DNA of 64,000 nucleotides from Rhizobacter sp. AJA081-3 (GCF_017795745.1 NZ_CP059067.1:2914001-2978000), one strand, 5' to 3'. Positions 1 to 8,949 are shown, numbered from the stretch's first letter. Notes: generated by a model not told the origin, from the sequence alone. A program made the numbers and translations.

Positions 1-280
1 GCCATTCCGCCGGCGCAGCACGCGGCAGATAGTCCAGCCGCGCGGTGATCACGCGCACCGTGCCCGGCACCAGCTCAGCCGGCCGAGCCCGCTTCAGGCC
101 GTGGCGCGCCATGTAGTCCATCGAGCCGTGAAAGCCGTTGAGCAGCCACGACTGCAGGCCCGCCTCGGCGGAACCGAGGTCCACGTCGGCGACTCCGATC
201 TGGGAGAATCCTTCCGCCAGAGCCCAGCCGCGCAGTTGCGCGAGCAGGGCCTGACCTTCCAACCCGCGAAGCACGCTCAT
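1..280 (-). CDS. queG: Epoxyqueuosine reductase QueG (5' part only)
   Basis: The N-terminal 93 residues are visible; the gene runs off the left edge. The translation contains GFHGSMDYMARHG followed by KRARPAELVPGTVRVI, the characteristic N-terminal block of QueG. QueG is the cobalamin- and [4Fe-4S]-dependent enzyme that reduces epoxyqueuosine to queuosine in tRNA; the iron-sulfur domain would lie outside the window. The ATG is at 278-280. tsaE runs the other way and its best start abuts this ATG, so one of the two starts may be slightly off. The queG/tsaE neighbourhood is usual in beta- and gammaproteobacteria. Confidence 0.85.
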   Translation of the reverse strand, partial: MSVLRGLEGQALLAQLRGWALAEGFSQIGVADVDLGSAEAGLQSWLLNGFHGSMDYMARHGLKRARPAELVPGTVRVITARLDYLPRAAPAEW

Positions 281-745
281 TTGACGATTCTAGGAAGCCG
301 CACGCTGCATTGGGCCACCGAGGCCGACTGCGACGCCACCGCGCGATCGCTGGCCGCCCTGCCGCCGCTGCGCAAGGCCTTCATCGAACTGCACGGCCCG
401 CTGGGCGCCGGCAAGACGACCTTCGCGCGCCACCTGCTGCACGCGCTGGGCGTGGCCGGCCGCGTGAAGAGCCCGACCTACGCGGTGATGGAGCCCTACG
501 AACTGCCCGGCGGCAGCGTCTGGCACTTCGACTTCTACCGATTCAACGACCCGCAGGAATGGGAGGACGCGGGCTTTCGCGACATCTTCGCCAGCCCGGG
601 GCTGAAACTCGCCGAATGGCCCGAGAAGGCCGTGGGCCTGCTGCCGGTGCCTGACCTGCGCGTGGACATCGAGCCTCTCGAAGGCGAAACGCGCCGCGTC
701 ACGCTCGCCGCCTGCACGCCGCTCGGCCTGGAGCTGCTGGCATGA
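281..745 (+). CDS. tsaE: tRNA threonylcarbamoyladenosine biosynthesis ATPase TsaE
   Basis: This is the P-loop ATPase that works with TsaB and TsaD to make t6A37 on ANN-decoding tRNAs. Walker A is GPLGAGKTT at about residues 39-47, followed by SPTY (64-67), the HFDFYR block and LAEWPEKA, all in TsaE order. The frame is open further upstream, but conserved sequence begins only after a TTG at 281, which gives 154 aa, the normal family length. No ATG or GTG fits better, so the start is inferred. TTG 281 lies directly against the divergent queG ATG. amiC follows downstream, as in many proteobacteria. Confidence 0.88.
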   Translation: MTILGSRTLHWATEADCDATARSLAALPPLRKAFIELHGPLGAGKTTFARHLLHALGVAGRVKSPTYAVMEPYELPGGSVWHFDFYRFNDPQEWEDAGFRDIFASPGLKLAEWPEKAVGLLPVPDLRVDIEPLEGETRRVTLAACTPLGLELLA

Positions 746-770
746 GCCAGCGCCGGGCCGCCCCATGCCG

Positions 771-812
771 GCTCACCCCCTCGGGGGGCGGGCGCGAAGC
801 GACCTGGGGGCA
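771..812. repeat. Short C/G palindromic intergenic element (REP-like)
   Basis: The gap between tsaE and amiC holds five C, TC, then six G (776-788), followed by a GCGCGAAGC stretch and another run of five G. Similar C-run/G-run palindromes between genes are common in Comamonadaceae-type genomes. That is recollection, not a search result. A related C-run/G-run hairpin lies at 45226-45243. It could act as a weak terminator or be a dispersed repeat. Confidence 0.4.
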
Positions 813-815
813 CGG

Positions 816-2144
816 ATGAGCGGCACGTCACGCCGCCAGGCGATCCGCGCCATGGGCTCGCTGGTACTGACGCTCGGCGCAGCGCAGATCGCACGCGGCG
901 CCACCATCGTGGCGGTGCGCGTCTGGCCGGCCGACGACTACACGCGCGTGACGATCGAATCCGACACGCCGCTGTCGGAGAAGCACTTCCTCGCGCAGAA
1001 CCCGCAGCGCCTGGTGATCGACATCGATGGCCTCGAGCTCAGCCCCGCCCTGCGCGAGATCGTCGGCAAGGTGCGCTCCGACGACCCCTTCATCGAGGGC
1101 GTGCGTGTCGGCCAGAACCAGCCGCGCGTCGTGCGCCTGGTGATCGACCTGAAGCAGGCGACCGCGCCGCAGCTCTTCACGCTGCCGCCGGTGGCCGCCT
1201 ACCAGCACCGCATGGTGTTCGACCTCTACCCGGTGAAGGAACGCGACCCGCTGCTCGCACTGATCCACGAGAAGGAGATCGCCGAACAGCAAGCCGCGCA
1301 GGCCGTGCAGGACGCGTTGGGAGAATTCATCGGCCGCGTCGAGCGGCCGCCGGGCGCCAAGCCGCCGGCCTCGGCGCCAAGCTTGCAGACGCCTGCGCCG
1401 AAGGAACCGCCGCCGCTGTCCAAGGGCAAGATCGACCGCCTGATCGTCGTCGCGCTCGACCCCGGCCATGGCGGCGAAGACCCCGGCGCCATCGGCCCCA
1501 GCGGCCTGCGCGAGAAGGACGTGGTGCTGGCCATCGCACTGCAGCTGCGCGACAAGCTCAACGCACGCGCCGGCATGCGCGTGATGCTGACGCGCGACGC
1601 CGATTTCTTCGTGCCGCTGCAGGAGCGTGTGCGCAAGGCGCGCCGCGTGCAGGCCGACTTGTTCGTGTCGCTGCACGCCGACGCCTTCTTCACGCCGCAG
1701 GCGCGCGGCGCCTCGGTGTTCGCGCTCAGCCAGGGTGGTGCATCCAGCAGCGCGGCGCGCTGGATGGCCGACAAGGAAAACGCCGCCGACATCGTGGGCG
1801 GCATCAACGTGAAGAACCGCCACGCCGACGTGATGCGCACCCTGCTCGACATGAGCACCACGGCGCAGATCAAGGACAGCATGAAACTCGGCAGCGAGGT
1901 GCTGGGCCAGATCGGCAAGGTCGGCAAGCTGCACAAGCCGCGCGTCGAGCAGGCCGGCTTCGCAGTGCTGAAAGCGCCGGACATTCCATCGATCCTGGTC
2001 GAGACGGCCTTCATCTCCAACCCGGAGGAAGAGGCCAAGCTGCGCGACCCGCTCTACCAGGCGAAGCTGGTCGACGCACTCGTGTCCGGCATCGCGCGCT
2101 ACTTCGCCCGCAATCCTCCTCTGGCGCGCACGCGCCAGTTGTGA
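816..2144 (+). CDS. amiC: N-acetylmuramoyl-L-alanine amidase (AmiC type)
   Basis: A 442-aa periplasmic zinc amidase that splits septal peptidoglycan during daughter-cell separation. The start at 816 gives an N-terminus with SRRQAI and a hydrophobic stretch, resembling a twin-arginine signal as in E. coli AmiC. An AMIN localisation domain follows (about residues 30-140, beginning ATIVAVRVW), then a Pro/Ala-rich linker. The Amidase_3 domain has DPGHGGEDPGA (about 215), GLREKD, SLHADAF (about 285) and the catalytic-Glu block ILVETAFISN (about 393). An upstream in-frame ATG at 765 lies in a low-complexity repeat and was not chosen. The stop overlaps the GTG start of the next frame. Confidence 0.9.
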   Translation: MSGTSRRQAIRAMGSLVLTLGAAQIARGATIVAVRVWPADDYTRVTIESDTPLSEKHFLAQNPQRLVIDIDGLELSPALREIVGKVRSDDPFIEGVRVGQNQPRVVRLVIDLKQATAPQLFTLPPVAAYQHRMVFDLYPVKERDPLLALIHEKEIAEQQAAQAVQDALGEFIGRVERPPGAKPPASAPSLQTPAPKEPPPLSKGKIDRLIVVALDPGHGGEDPGAIGPSGLREKDVVLAIALQLRDKLNARAGMRVMLTRDADFFVPLQERVRKARRVQADLFVSLHADAFFTPQARGASVFALSQGGASSSAARWMADKENAADIVGGINVKNRHADVMRTLLDMSTTAQIKDSMKLGSEVLGQIGKVGKLHKPRVEQAGFAVLKAPDIPSILVETAFISNPEEEAKLRDPLYQAKLVDALVSGIARYFARNPPLARTRQL

Positions 2145-2155
2145 ACGAGACCAAC

Positions 2156-3097
2156 ATGCTCCACCCCCACGCCCGCGCCCTGCTCGACCTGATCGCCGAA
2201 CGCGGCGTGCCGCCGACCCACACGCTCACGCCCGCCGAAGCACGCGCCATCTACCGCGAGCGGCGCAGCTTCACGCAGCCCGCGCCGCCGGCGGTGGGCG
2301 AGTTGCGCGAACTGCAGGCCGACGGGCCGCACGGGCCTATTCCACTTCGCCTGTACCGGCCGCTGGGCAGTGCGCCCGGCGAAGCGCTGCCGGCACTCGT
2401 CTACTACCACGGTGGCGGCTGGGTGATCGGCGACCTGGACACGCACGACACGCTGTGCCGCGAACTCGCCAACCACTCGGGCTGCGCCGTGGTCTCGGTG
2501 GACTACCGGCTGGCGCCGGAGCACCGCTTTCCCGCCGCGGTGGACGACTCCATTGCCGCGCTGGCATGGGTGCATCGCGAGGCTTCAGCGCTGGGCATCG
2601 ATGCGAGCCGCATCGCCGTGGGCGGCGACAGCGCCGGCGGCAACCTGGCCGCGGTGGTGGCCATCGCCGCGCGCGATGCGGGCACGCTGCCGCTGGCCTA
2701 CCAGCTGCTCATCTACCCCGCCACCGACCAGCACCGCACGGCGCCTTCGCACCAGAGCAACGGCCAGGGCTACCTGCTGACCACCGACACGATGGCCTAC
2801 TTCACCGGCCACTACATCCCTGAGCCGGCACGCTATGCGGATTGGCGCGCCTCGCCGCTGCTGCACACCGACCTGTCGGGCCTGCCGCCGGCCCTGGTGC
2901 TCACCGCCGGCTACGACCCGCTGCGCGACGAAGGCCTGGCCTATGCGCAGCGGCTCACCGAAGCGGGCAACCGCGCCTCGCACCTGTGCTTCGAGCGGCA
3001 GATCCACGGCTTCATCCTGATGGGCAAGGTGCTCGACGAAGCGAACACCGCGGTGCAGCTGTGCGCCGCCGCGCTGCGCCACGCGCTGCGCGACTGA
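2156..3097 (+). CDS. Alpha/beta hydrolase, HSL-type esterase
   Basis: A carboxylesterase of the hormone-sensitive-lipase family, about 313 aa and probably cytoplasmic. It shows the oxyanion-hole motif HGGGW, the nucleophile elbow GDSAGGN, the acid in YDPLRDEG and the catalytic His in IHGF, in family order. The natural substrate cannot be read from sequence; short acyl esters are typical of relatives. GTG at 2141 would overlap the amiC stop by 4 nt and add five residues. ATG 2156 is listed, but the GTG start is equally possible. It ends one base before the stop of the convergent DedA gene. Confidence 0.85.
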   Translation: MLHPHARALLDLIAERGVPPTHTLTPAEARAIYRERRSFTQPAPPAVGELRELQADGPHGPIPLRLYRPLGSAPGEALPALVYYHGGGWVIGDLDTHDTLCRELANHSGCAVVSVDYRLAPEHRFPAAVDDSIAALAWVHREASALGIDASRIAVGGDSAGGNLAAVVAIAARDAGTLPLAYQLLIYPATDQHRTAPSHQSNGQGYLLTTDTMAYFTGHYIPEPARYADWRASPLLHTDLSGLPPALVLTAGYDPLRDEGLAYAQRLTEAGNRASHLCFERQIHGFILMGKVLDEANTAVQLCAAALRHALRD

Positions 3098-3739
3098 TCA
3101 GGCGGCTGCGCGGCGCGCCTTCCACGCGCCGAAGATCACCACCAGGCCCGGCAGCAGGATCGCCGACCAGATGATCTTGTCGAGGTTCTCCTTCACCCAC
3201 GGGATGTTGCCGAACAGGTAGCCGGCCAGCGTGATGCCGCCGACCCACAGCACGGCGCCGCTGACGTCGTAGAAGGTGAACTTGCTGCGCGTCATCTGCG
3301 CCACGCCGGCCACGAAGGGCGCGAAGGTGCGCAGGAAGGGCATGAAGCGCGCCGCAATGATGGTGATGCCGCCGTACTTCTCGTAGAAGGCATGGGCCTG
3401 CTCGAAGGCCCGCTTGTTGAAGAAGCGCGAGTCTTCCCACTGGAAGACCTTGGGCCCGAAGTGGCGGCCGATCGCGTAGTTGCACTGGTTGCCCAGGATC
3501 GCCGCGGCGATCAGCAGCCCGATCGACAGCGGCAGGCTCATCAGCCCCGCGCCGCACAGCGCGCCGACCACGAAGAGCAGCGAGTCGCCGGGCAGGAAAG
3601 GCATCACCACCACGCCGGTCTCGACGAAGATGATGACGAACAGCAGCGCGTAGACCCAGGTCCCGTAGGCCTGCACGAAGTTGGCGAGGTGCACGTCGAC
3701 GTGCAGGATGAAGTCGATCAGGAAGGCCACGATGTCCAT
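3098..3739 (-). CDS. DedA family integral membrane protein
   Basis: A 213-aa inner-membrane protein with several hydrophobic segments. It carries the DedA/SNARE-associated signature: FVETGVVVMPFLPGDSLLF near residues 38-56, GRHFG, and a C-terminal RFMPFLRTFAPFVAGVAQM block. DedA proteins are linked to undecaprenyl-phosphate and phospholipid flipping and to envelope homeostasis. It is divergent from mutL with 40 bp between the starts, so the two promoters must overlap or lie within neighbouring coding sequence. Confidence 0.88.
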   Translation of the reverse strand: MDIVAFLIDFILHVDVHLANFVQAYGTWVYALLFVIIFVETGVVVMPFLPGDSLLFVVGALCGAGLMSLPLSIGLLIAAAILGNQCNYAIGRHFGPKVFQWEDSRFFNKRAFEQAHAFYEKYGGITIIAARFMPFLRTFAPFVAGVAQMTRSKFTFYDVSGAVLWVGGITLAGYLFGNIPWVKENLDKIIWSAILLPGLVVIFGAWKARRAAA

Positions 3740-3779
3740 GGGCGGCGATTATCAGGGGCGGCCTTCCTACAATGCCCGC

Positions 3780-5573
3780 ATGAGCGCCGTCATCGACACC
3801 CTGCCGCGCAGGCCCATTCGGGAGCTGCCGGACGAGCTGGTCAGCCAGATCGCCGCTGGCGAGGTGGTCGAGCGCCCGGCCTCGGTGGTGCGCGAGCTGG
3901 TCGACAACGCGCTCGACGCCGGCGCCACCGAGGTGGTGGTGCGGCTGACGGCCGGCGGCATCCGCGCCATCCTGGTCGAGGACGACGGCAGCGGCATCCC
4001 CGCCGCCGAGCTGCCGCTGGCGCTGCGCCGCCACGCGACGAGCAAGATCGCCTCGCTGGTCGACCTGGAGCACGTGGCGACTATGGGCTTTCGCGGCGAG
4101 GCGCTGGCCGCCATCGCCTCGGTGGCCGAGCTGGCCATCGCCAGCCGCACCGCCGACGCGCCGCATGCACAGCGCCTGGAGGCGCGCTCGGGCGAGCTGA
4201 CGCCGGCGGCGCGCGCGGTGGGCACCAGCGTCGAGGTGCGCGAGCTGTTCTTCGCCACGCCGGCGCGGCGCAAGTTCCTCAAGACCGAGGCCACCGAGCT
4301 GGCCCACTGCATCGAGGCCGTTCGCCGCCACGCGCTGACGCGGCCCGACGTGGGCTTCACCGTCTGGCACGACGGCAAGCTCTCGCAGCAGTGGCGACGT
4401 GCCACGCCGGCGCAGCGGCTGCGCGACGTGCTCGATGACGACTTCGTCGACGCCAGCCGCGAGGTGGCGATGGAGCTGGGCCCGATGCGCATCCACGGCC
4501 GCGCCGGCCTGCCCGAGGCGGCACGCTCGCGCGCCGACCAGCAGTACGTCTACGTCAACGGCCGCTTCGTGCGCGACCGGCTGATCGCGCACGGCGTGCG
4601 CTCGGCCTATGAAGACGTGCTGCACGGCGCGCGCCAGCCGAGCTACGTGCTCTTCATCGACATCGCGCCGGAGCGCGTCGACGTCAACGTGCACCCGACC
4701 AAGATCGAGGTGCGGTTCCGCGATGCGCGCGAGGTGCACCAGGCGGTGCGCCGCGCGGTCGACGGCGCGCTGGCGATCTCGCGTGCCGGTGAGGCGCCCG
4801 CAGCCGTGCCGGCCGAGACCGCCGTGCCGGGCAGCTTCATGCCGGCGCCGCGGCCGTGGGGCGCGGGGCCGACGCAGCAGGCCTCGCTCGGGCTGCAGCA
4901 GGCCGCCGTGCTGTTCGCGCAGGAGGCGCCGCCGGCCTGGGGCGCAGCCGCGCCGGTGTCGATGGCCGCCACAGCGCCCGCCGCCGGCGACTGGCCGCTG
5001 GGCAAGGCGCTCGCGCAGGTGGCCGGCATCTACATCCTGGCCGAGAACGCGCAGGGCCTGGTCGTCGTCGACATGCATGCGGCGCACGAGCGCATCGTCT
5101 ACGAGCGGCTGAAGGCGAGCCTGGACGACAAGGCGATCGAGTCGCAGCCGCTGCTGATCCCGGCCACCTTCGCGGCCACGGCGCAGGAGATCGCCACCGC
5201 CGAGCAGCAGGCCGACACCCTGCGCCGGCTGGGGCTGGACGTGGCGCCGCTGTCGCCCACGGTGCTCGCGGTGCGCGCGCGCCCGGCGGCGCTGGCCGGT
5301 GGCGACGTCGTCGAGCTCGCGCGCAGCGTGCTCGCCGAGCTGGCGCAGTACGACGCGAGCAACGTCATCCAGCGCGCGCAGCACGAGATCCTGTCGACCA
5401 TGGCCTGCCACGGCGCGGTGCGCGCCAACCGACAGCTGACGCTGGAGGAGATGAACGCCCTGTTGCGCGACATGGAGCGCACCGAGCGCGCCGACCAGTG
5501 CAACCATGGCCGGCCCACCTGGCGCCAGGTGACGCTGAAGGAACTCGACGCCTTGTTCTGGCGCGGGCGTTGA
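3780..5573 (+). CDS. mutL: DNA mismatch repair protein MutL (endonuclease type)
   Basis: A 597-aa MutL. The N-terminal GHKL ATPase has LVSQIAAGEVVERPASVV, ELVDNALDAGA, EDDGSGIP and TMGFRGEAL, followed by the transducer block HPTKIEVRFRD. A Pro/Ala-rich linker (about 345-410) leads to the C-terminal dimerisation domain. That domain carries DMHAAHERIVYE near residue 430, matching the DxHA(x)2E(x)4E metal-binding endonuclease motif, plus CNHGRP near 573. Such MutL proteins nick DNA themselves, in bacteria without MutH. ATG 3780 is chosen because the conserved N-terminus begins shortly after it. The lipoprotein hydrolase follows after 31 bp. Confidence 0.95.
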   Translation: MSAVIDTLPRRPIRELPDELVSQIAAGEVVERPASVVRELVDNALDAGATEVVVRLTAGGIRAILVEDDGSGIPAAELPLALRRHATSKIASLVDLEHVATMGFRGEALAAIASVAELAIASRTADAPHAQRLEARSGELTPAARAVGTSVEVRELFFATPARRKFLKTEATELAHCIEAVRRHALTRPDVGFTVWHDGKLSQQWRRATPAQRLRDVLDDDFVDASREVAMELGPMRIHGRAGLPEAARSRADQQYVYVNGRFVRDRLIAHGVRSAYEDVLHGARQPSYVLFIDIAPERVDVNVHPTKIEVRFRDAREVHQAVRRAVDGALAISRAGEAPAAVPAETAVPGSFMPAPRPWGAGPTQQASLGLQQAAVLFAQEAPPAWGAAAPVSMAATAPAAGDWPLGKALAQVAGIYILAENAQGLVVVDMHAAHERIVYERLKASLDDKAIESQPLLIPATFAATAQEIATAEQQADTLRRLGLDVAPLSPTVLAVRARPAALAGGDVVELARSVLAELAQYDASNVIQRAQHEILSTMACHGAVRANRQLTLEEMNALLRDMERTERADQCNHGRPTWRQVTLKELDALFWRGR

Positions 5574-5604
5574 ACTTTCGGCCCCACGCCAGGCTCTGTT
5601 GCCC

Positions 5605-6459
5605 ATGCCCCGCCCGATGACTCTGCTGCGCTGGCCGCTGGCCGCCCTGCTCCTGCTGGCCGCCCTGCTGGCCGGCTGCGCCACGCTCGACGAGAAGCAG
5701 CGGCAATGGATCTTCCAGCCCTCGGCCGGCCAGCCGTCGTGGGTGCCGTCGAGCGCCGAGGGCCTGCAGGACGTCTGGATCGAGCACCGCTCCGCCGAGA
5801 GCGGCAAGCCGCTGCGCCTGCATGCGCTGTGGCTGCCGCAGCCGCGCGCCGACGCGCCGGTGCTGCTGTACCTGCACGGCGCGCGGCGCAACGTGTGGGG
5901 CAGCCACTTCCGCATCCGCAACATGCACGATCTCGGATTCGCCGTGCTCGCGCTCGACTACCGCGGTTTCGGCCAGAGCAGCGCCGAGTTGCCCTCCGAG
6001 GCCGGCGTGCTCGAAGACGCCCGCGCCGCCTGGGACTGGCTGGCCCGCGAGCAGCCGCAGCGCCCGCGCTACATCTTCGGCCACTCGCTGGGAGGCGCCA
6101 TCGCGGTGCAACTCGCCGGCGAGGTGGACGATGCGCGCGGGCTGATCGTCGAAGGCACCTTCACCTCCATCCCCGACGTGTTCAGCAGCTTCAAGTGGGG
6201 CTGGCTGCCTGTCGGGCCGCTGATCACTCAGCGCTTCGATTCGGCACAGAAGATCGCCAAGGTGCGCGCGCCGATCCTGGTGGTGCACGGCAGCCAGGAT
6301 TCGCTGATCCGCCCCGAGCTGGGCCGCGCGCTGTACGAGCGTGCACCGGGGCCGAAGCGCTTCGTGCTCGTCGAGGGCGGCACGCACTACAGCACCAACG
6401 GCGTCGGCCAGGCGCTGTACCGCGACGCCTTGCGTGAGCTGTTCGGTTTGGGCAGCTGA
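5605..6459 (+). CDS. Alpha/beta hydrolase lipoprotein
   Basis: A 284-aa serine hydrolase with a lipoprotein signal: hydrophobic Leu/Ala core ending in the lipobox LLAGC (about residues 22-26). The mature protein has the fold marks YLHGA, the nucleophile elbow GHSLGG, VVHGSQDSLI (acid) and GGTHYS (His). It is probably anchored to an envelope membrane. Relatives are annotated as alpha/beta hydrolases with unknown substrate. Starts at 5605 and 5617 both give a good signal peptide. It lies 31 bp after mutL and may be co-transcribed. Confidence 0.83.
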   Translation: MPRPMTLLRWPLAALLLLAALLAGCATLDEKQRQWIFQPSAGQPSWVPSSAEGLQDVWIEHRSAESGKPLRLHALWLPQPRADAPVLLYLHGARRNVWGSHFRIRNMHDLGFAVLALDYRGFGQSSAELPSEAGVLEDARAAWDWLAREQPQRPRYIFGHSLGGAIAVQLAGEVDDARGLIVEGTFTSIPDVFSSFKWGWLPVGPLITQRFDSAQKIAKVRAPILVVHGSQDSLIRPELGRALYERAPGPKRFVLVEGGTHYSTNGVGQALYRDALRELFGLGS

Positions 6460-6483
6460 GCGCGGCATGGTCCAATCGTGGCC

Positions 6484-6829
6484 ATGGCCACGATCAAGCT
6501 GAAGAAACCGGCCGGCGGCGCCATCCGCTCTGCGCGGCACCGGTGCGCGCAAGCGCCCGACCCTCGCCCAGGCCCAGGCCGAGCGGGCCGAGCGCGAGGC
6601 GCAGCGGCCGGCGCCCTCCGCCGAACCGCGGCCCCGGCCCGCGGGCAATGACCGGCCGAACCCGACCGGCCGTTCGGCCCCACCGCGGCCCGGGCCTGGT
6701 CGCCCAGCACCACCGCGCACCGCGGCAGGACGCCACGACGCGCCGCGCCCGGCGTCGGCTCGCCCGGCGCCTGATCGGCGTGCACCGCTCCCGCCCGCTC
6801 GCCCGGCACCGCCGAGGCCACCCGCATCC
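6484..6829 (+). other. Frameshifted N-terminal extension of the RluF-type gene
   Basis: An ATG at 6484 opens a frame reading [17 protein letters not shown] with strong GC-third-position codons. The +1-shifted frame from about 6536 reads [19 protein letters not shown] and then a Pro/Arg/Ala-rich region, also with strong coding bias. That frame continues without a stop into the pseudouridine synthase at 6830 and has no ATG, GTG or TTG of its own before that point. A stop at 6500-6502 closes it upstream. A one-base insertion or two-base loss near 6515-6536 would join the two parts into a protein of about 390 aa. It may be a real mutation or a sequencing error in a G/C run. Confidence 0.6.
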
Positions 6830-7660
6830 GTGGCCGCCGGCACGCCGAACACCGCATTCAGCGGCCGCCCGCGCAAGATCGTCGCGCCGCCGGCCGAAGG
6901 CCCGGCCCACCCCGACGGCAGCCTGCGCCTTTCCAAGCGCATGAGCGAACTCGGCCTGGCCTCGCGGCGCGAGGCCGACGAGTGGATCGCCAAGGGCTGG
7001 GTGCGCGTGGATGGCGAGGTGGTCGCCGAACTCGGCGCCCGCGTGCTGCCGACGCAGCAGGTCACCATCGACAAGCGCGCGCGCACGCAGCAGGCACAGC
7101 GCGTCACCGTGCTGCTGAACAAGCCGGTCGGCTATGTCAGCGGCCAGGCGGAGGACGGCTACGAGCCCGCCTACGTGCTGGTCACGCCGCCGAACCGCTG
7201 GGCGGACGACCCGACCGACTTCGCCTTCCAGCGCGAGCACATCCGCCACCTCGCGCCAGCCGGCCGGCTCGACATCGACTCGGTGGGCCTGCTCGTGCTC
7301 ACGCAGGACGGCCGCGTCGCCAAGCAGCTGATCGGCGAGAACAGCACGATGGAAAAGGAGTACCTCGTGCGCGTGGCGCCTGCGGAGGGCGAACGCCTCT
7401 CGGCAGACGGCCTGCGCCTGCTCAACCACGGGCTCGAGCTCGACGGCGAGGCGCTGAAGCCGGCGCGCGTCGAATGGGTCAACGACGACCAGCTGCGCTT
7501 CGTGCTCGTCGAGGGCAAGAAGCGGCAGATCCGGCGCATGTGCGAGGCCGTCGGCCTGAAGGTCACCGGCCTGAAGCGCGTGCGCATCGGCCGCGTGATG
7601 CTCGGCGACCTGCCCCCCGGCCAATGGCGCTACCTGGGCGCCGATGAATCCTTCGTCTGA
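6830..7660 (+). CDS. 23S rRNA pseudouridine synthase, RluF/RsuA family
   Basis: A 276-aa pseudouridine synthase. An S4 RNA-binding domain ([19 protein letters not shown], about residues 27-75) precedes the catalytic domain with [11 protein letters not shown], whose second Asp is the nucleophile. The C-terminal block [18 protein letters not shown] and the LPPGQWRYL ending resemble RluF, which modifies U2604 of 23S rRNA. RluB/RluE-like specificity cannot be excluded. GTG 6830 is the first start in this frame, but the true N-terminus probably lies upstream of an apparent frameshift (see 6484-6829). The cupin-like gene starts 7 bp downstream. Confidence 0.85.
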   Translation: MAAGTPNTAFSGRPRKIVAPPAEGPAHPDGSLRLSKRMSELGLASRREADEWIAKGWVRVDGEVVAELGARVLPTQQVTIDKRARTQQAQRVTVLLNKPVGYVSGQAEDGYEPAYVLVTPPNRWADDPTDFAFQREHIRHLAPAGRLDIDSVGLLVLTQDGRVAKQLIGENSTMEKEYLVRVAPAEGERLSADGLRLLNHGLELDGEALKPARVEWVNDDQLRFVLVEGKKRQIRRMCEAVGLKVTGLKRVRIGRVMLGDLPPGQWRYLGADESFV

Positions 7661-7666
7661 GGCGCG

Positions 7667-8707
7667 ATGGACCCTGCCCAGGCCCCTGCCCTCCAGGACC
7701 TGCCGGCACTGGCCGACCACTGGCTGCAATGGGCGGCCGAGAACCGGTTGCGTGGCTGCACGCCCGAATCGATGGTCGACACCATGGCCGCCGCCGGCCT
7801 CGACCGCACGCTGTGCGCGCAGGCCGTGGCCATGCTGGAGACCGACCCGGTCTACCGCGCCGCGCTGCGCCACCAGCAGCTGCTGCGCAAGCTCGAATCG
7901 GTGGTGGCCAACCAGCAGAAGCTGTGGGAGATGCGGCCTCGCTACGCGCAGATCGAGAAGCGCGCCGGCGTGTCGCGCGACGAGCTGTTCGACCGCTACG
8001 TCTGCGGCAGCCGCCCGCTGGTGCTGACCGACGTGGCGGCCGACTGGCCGGCGATGCAACGCTGGTCACCGGCCGACCTGAAGGCGCGCTTCGGCCACAT
8101 CGACATCGAGATCCAGGCCGAGCGCAACGCCGACCCACGCTACGAGGAGAACAAGCTCCAGCATCGGCATCAGGTGCGGCTGGGTGAGTTCGTCGACCGC
8201 GTGCTCGCCGGAGGGCCGACCAACGACTACTACATGACGGCCAACAACGAGGCGCTGCGCCGGCCGGAGTTCGCGCCGCTGCTGGCCGACATCGGCACGC
8301 TGCCGGCGATCTGCGATCGCGCCGAGCTGCCGCGCCTGTCGTCGTTCTGGTTCGGCCCGGCGGGCACCAACACGCCGCTGCACCACGACACCATCATGCT
8401 GTTCCACACCCAGGTGGTGGGCCGCAAGCGCTGGCGCTTCATCTCGCCGCTGGAGTCGCCCAAGCTCTACAACTTCAACAACGTCTTCAGCCCGATCGAC
8501 ATCGACCGGCCCGACCTGGCGCGCTACCCGCTGTTCAGCCAGGTGAAGGTTCTGGAGGTGATTGCCGAGCCCGGCGAGACGGTGTTCCTGCCGCTGGGCT
8601 GGTGGCACCAGGTGACGTCTCTGGACGTGAGCCTGTCCTTCTCGTACTCCAACCTCGCGGTGCCCAACCACTACAGCTTCGCGAACCCCGACATCCACGA
8701 CTGGTGA
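7667..8707 (+). CDS. Cupin-like / JmjC-type oxygenase
   Basis: A 346-aa protein whose C-terminal half is a cupin_8/JmjC-like Fe(II)/2-oxoglutarate oxygenase domain. Visible iron ligands are the HxD pair in LHHDTI and the distal His in GWWHQV; GRKRWRFISP is the usual following strand. Relatives hydroxylate proteins or small molecules; the substrate here is unknown. The N-terminal 110 residues are helical and not recognised. It starts 7 bp after the pseudouridine synthase, suggesting co-transcription and perhaps a ribosome- or RNA-linked role (inference). Confidence 0.82.
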   Translation: MDPAQAPALQDLPALADHWLQWAAENRLRGCTPESMVDTMAAAGLDRTLCAQAVAMLETDPVYRAALRHQQLLRKLESVVANQQKLWEMRPRYAQIEKRAGVSRDELFDRYVCGSRPLVLTDVAADWPAMQRWSPADLKARFGHIDIEIQAERNADPRYEENKLQHRHQVRLGEFVDRVLAGGPTNDYYMTANNEALRRPEFAPLLADIGTLPAICDRAELPRLSSFWFGPAGTNTPLHHDTIMLFHTQVVGRKRWRFISPLESPKLYNFNNVFSPIDIDRPDLARYPLFSQVKVLEVIAEPGETVFLPLGWWHQVTSLDVSLSFSYSNLAVPNHYSFANPDIHDW

Positions 8708-8846
8708 GGCGAGGGCCGCAGTCGGGTGGGTTCGTGTCGAGGCGAAGCCGACGGATGAGAGTGCCTGCAATCGGCCCTTTGCGGTCTTCGGGGGTCTGCT
8801 TTGCGTGCGACGGGCATGGTCGCAGGTCGACGGCGGTACCCGCGTT

Positions 8847-8949
8847 CTCCGGCCCACGCTCGCGGGCGGCCACTGCGAGCCGCCACCGTGTCCGCATCAA
8901 CGCCGGGTGTGCCATGCCCTCGCCAGGGCGACCGCGAATGGGGCCTGCG
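8847..8949 (+). repeat. Left core arm of a long inverted repeat
   Basis: This arm matches the reverse complement of 9044-9147. The outer 21 nt (8847-8867) are identical to the complement of 9127-9147, and the inner 29 nt (8921-8949) to the complement of 9044-9072. The 53 nt between them are diverged but of nearly the same length. Homology extends outward: 8765-8783 matches the complement of 9204-9222 at 16 of 19 positions. The whole element is about 458 bp with its centre near 8994. It may be two inverted copies of a dispersed repeat or a MITE-like element. Confidence 0.8.

Noticed and set aside
3012-5924. A 970-codon open frame antisense to mutL and DedA
   Set aside because: It is a high-GC shadow frame: composition is Arg/Ala/Gly/His-rich with no domain, and both opposite genes are well supported.
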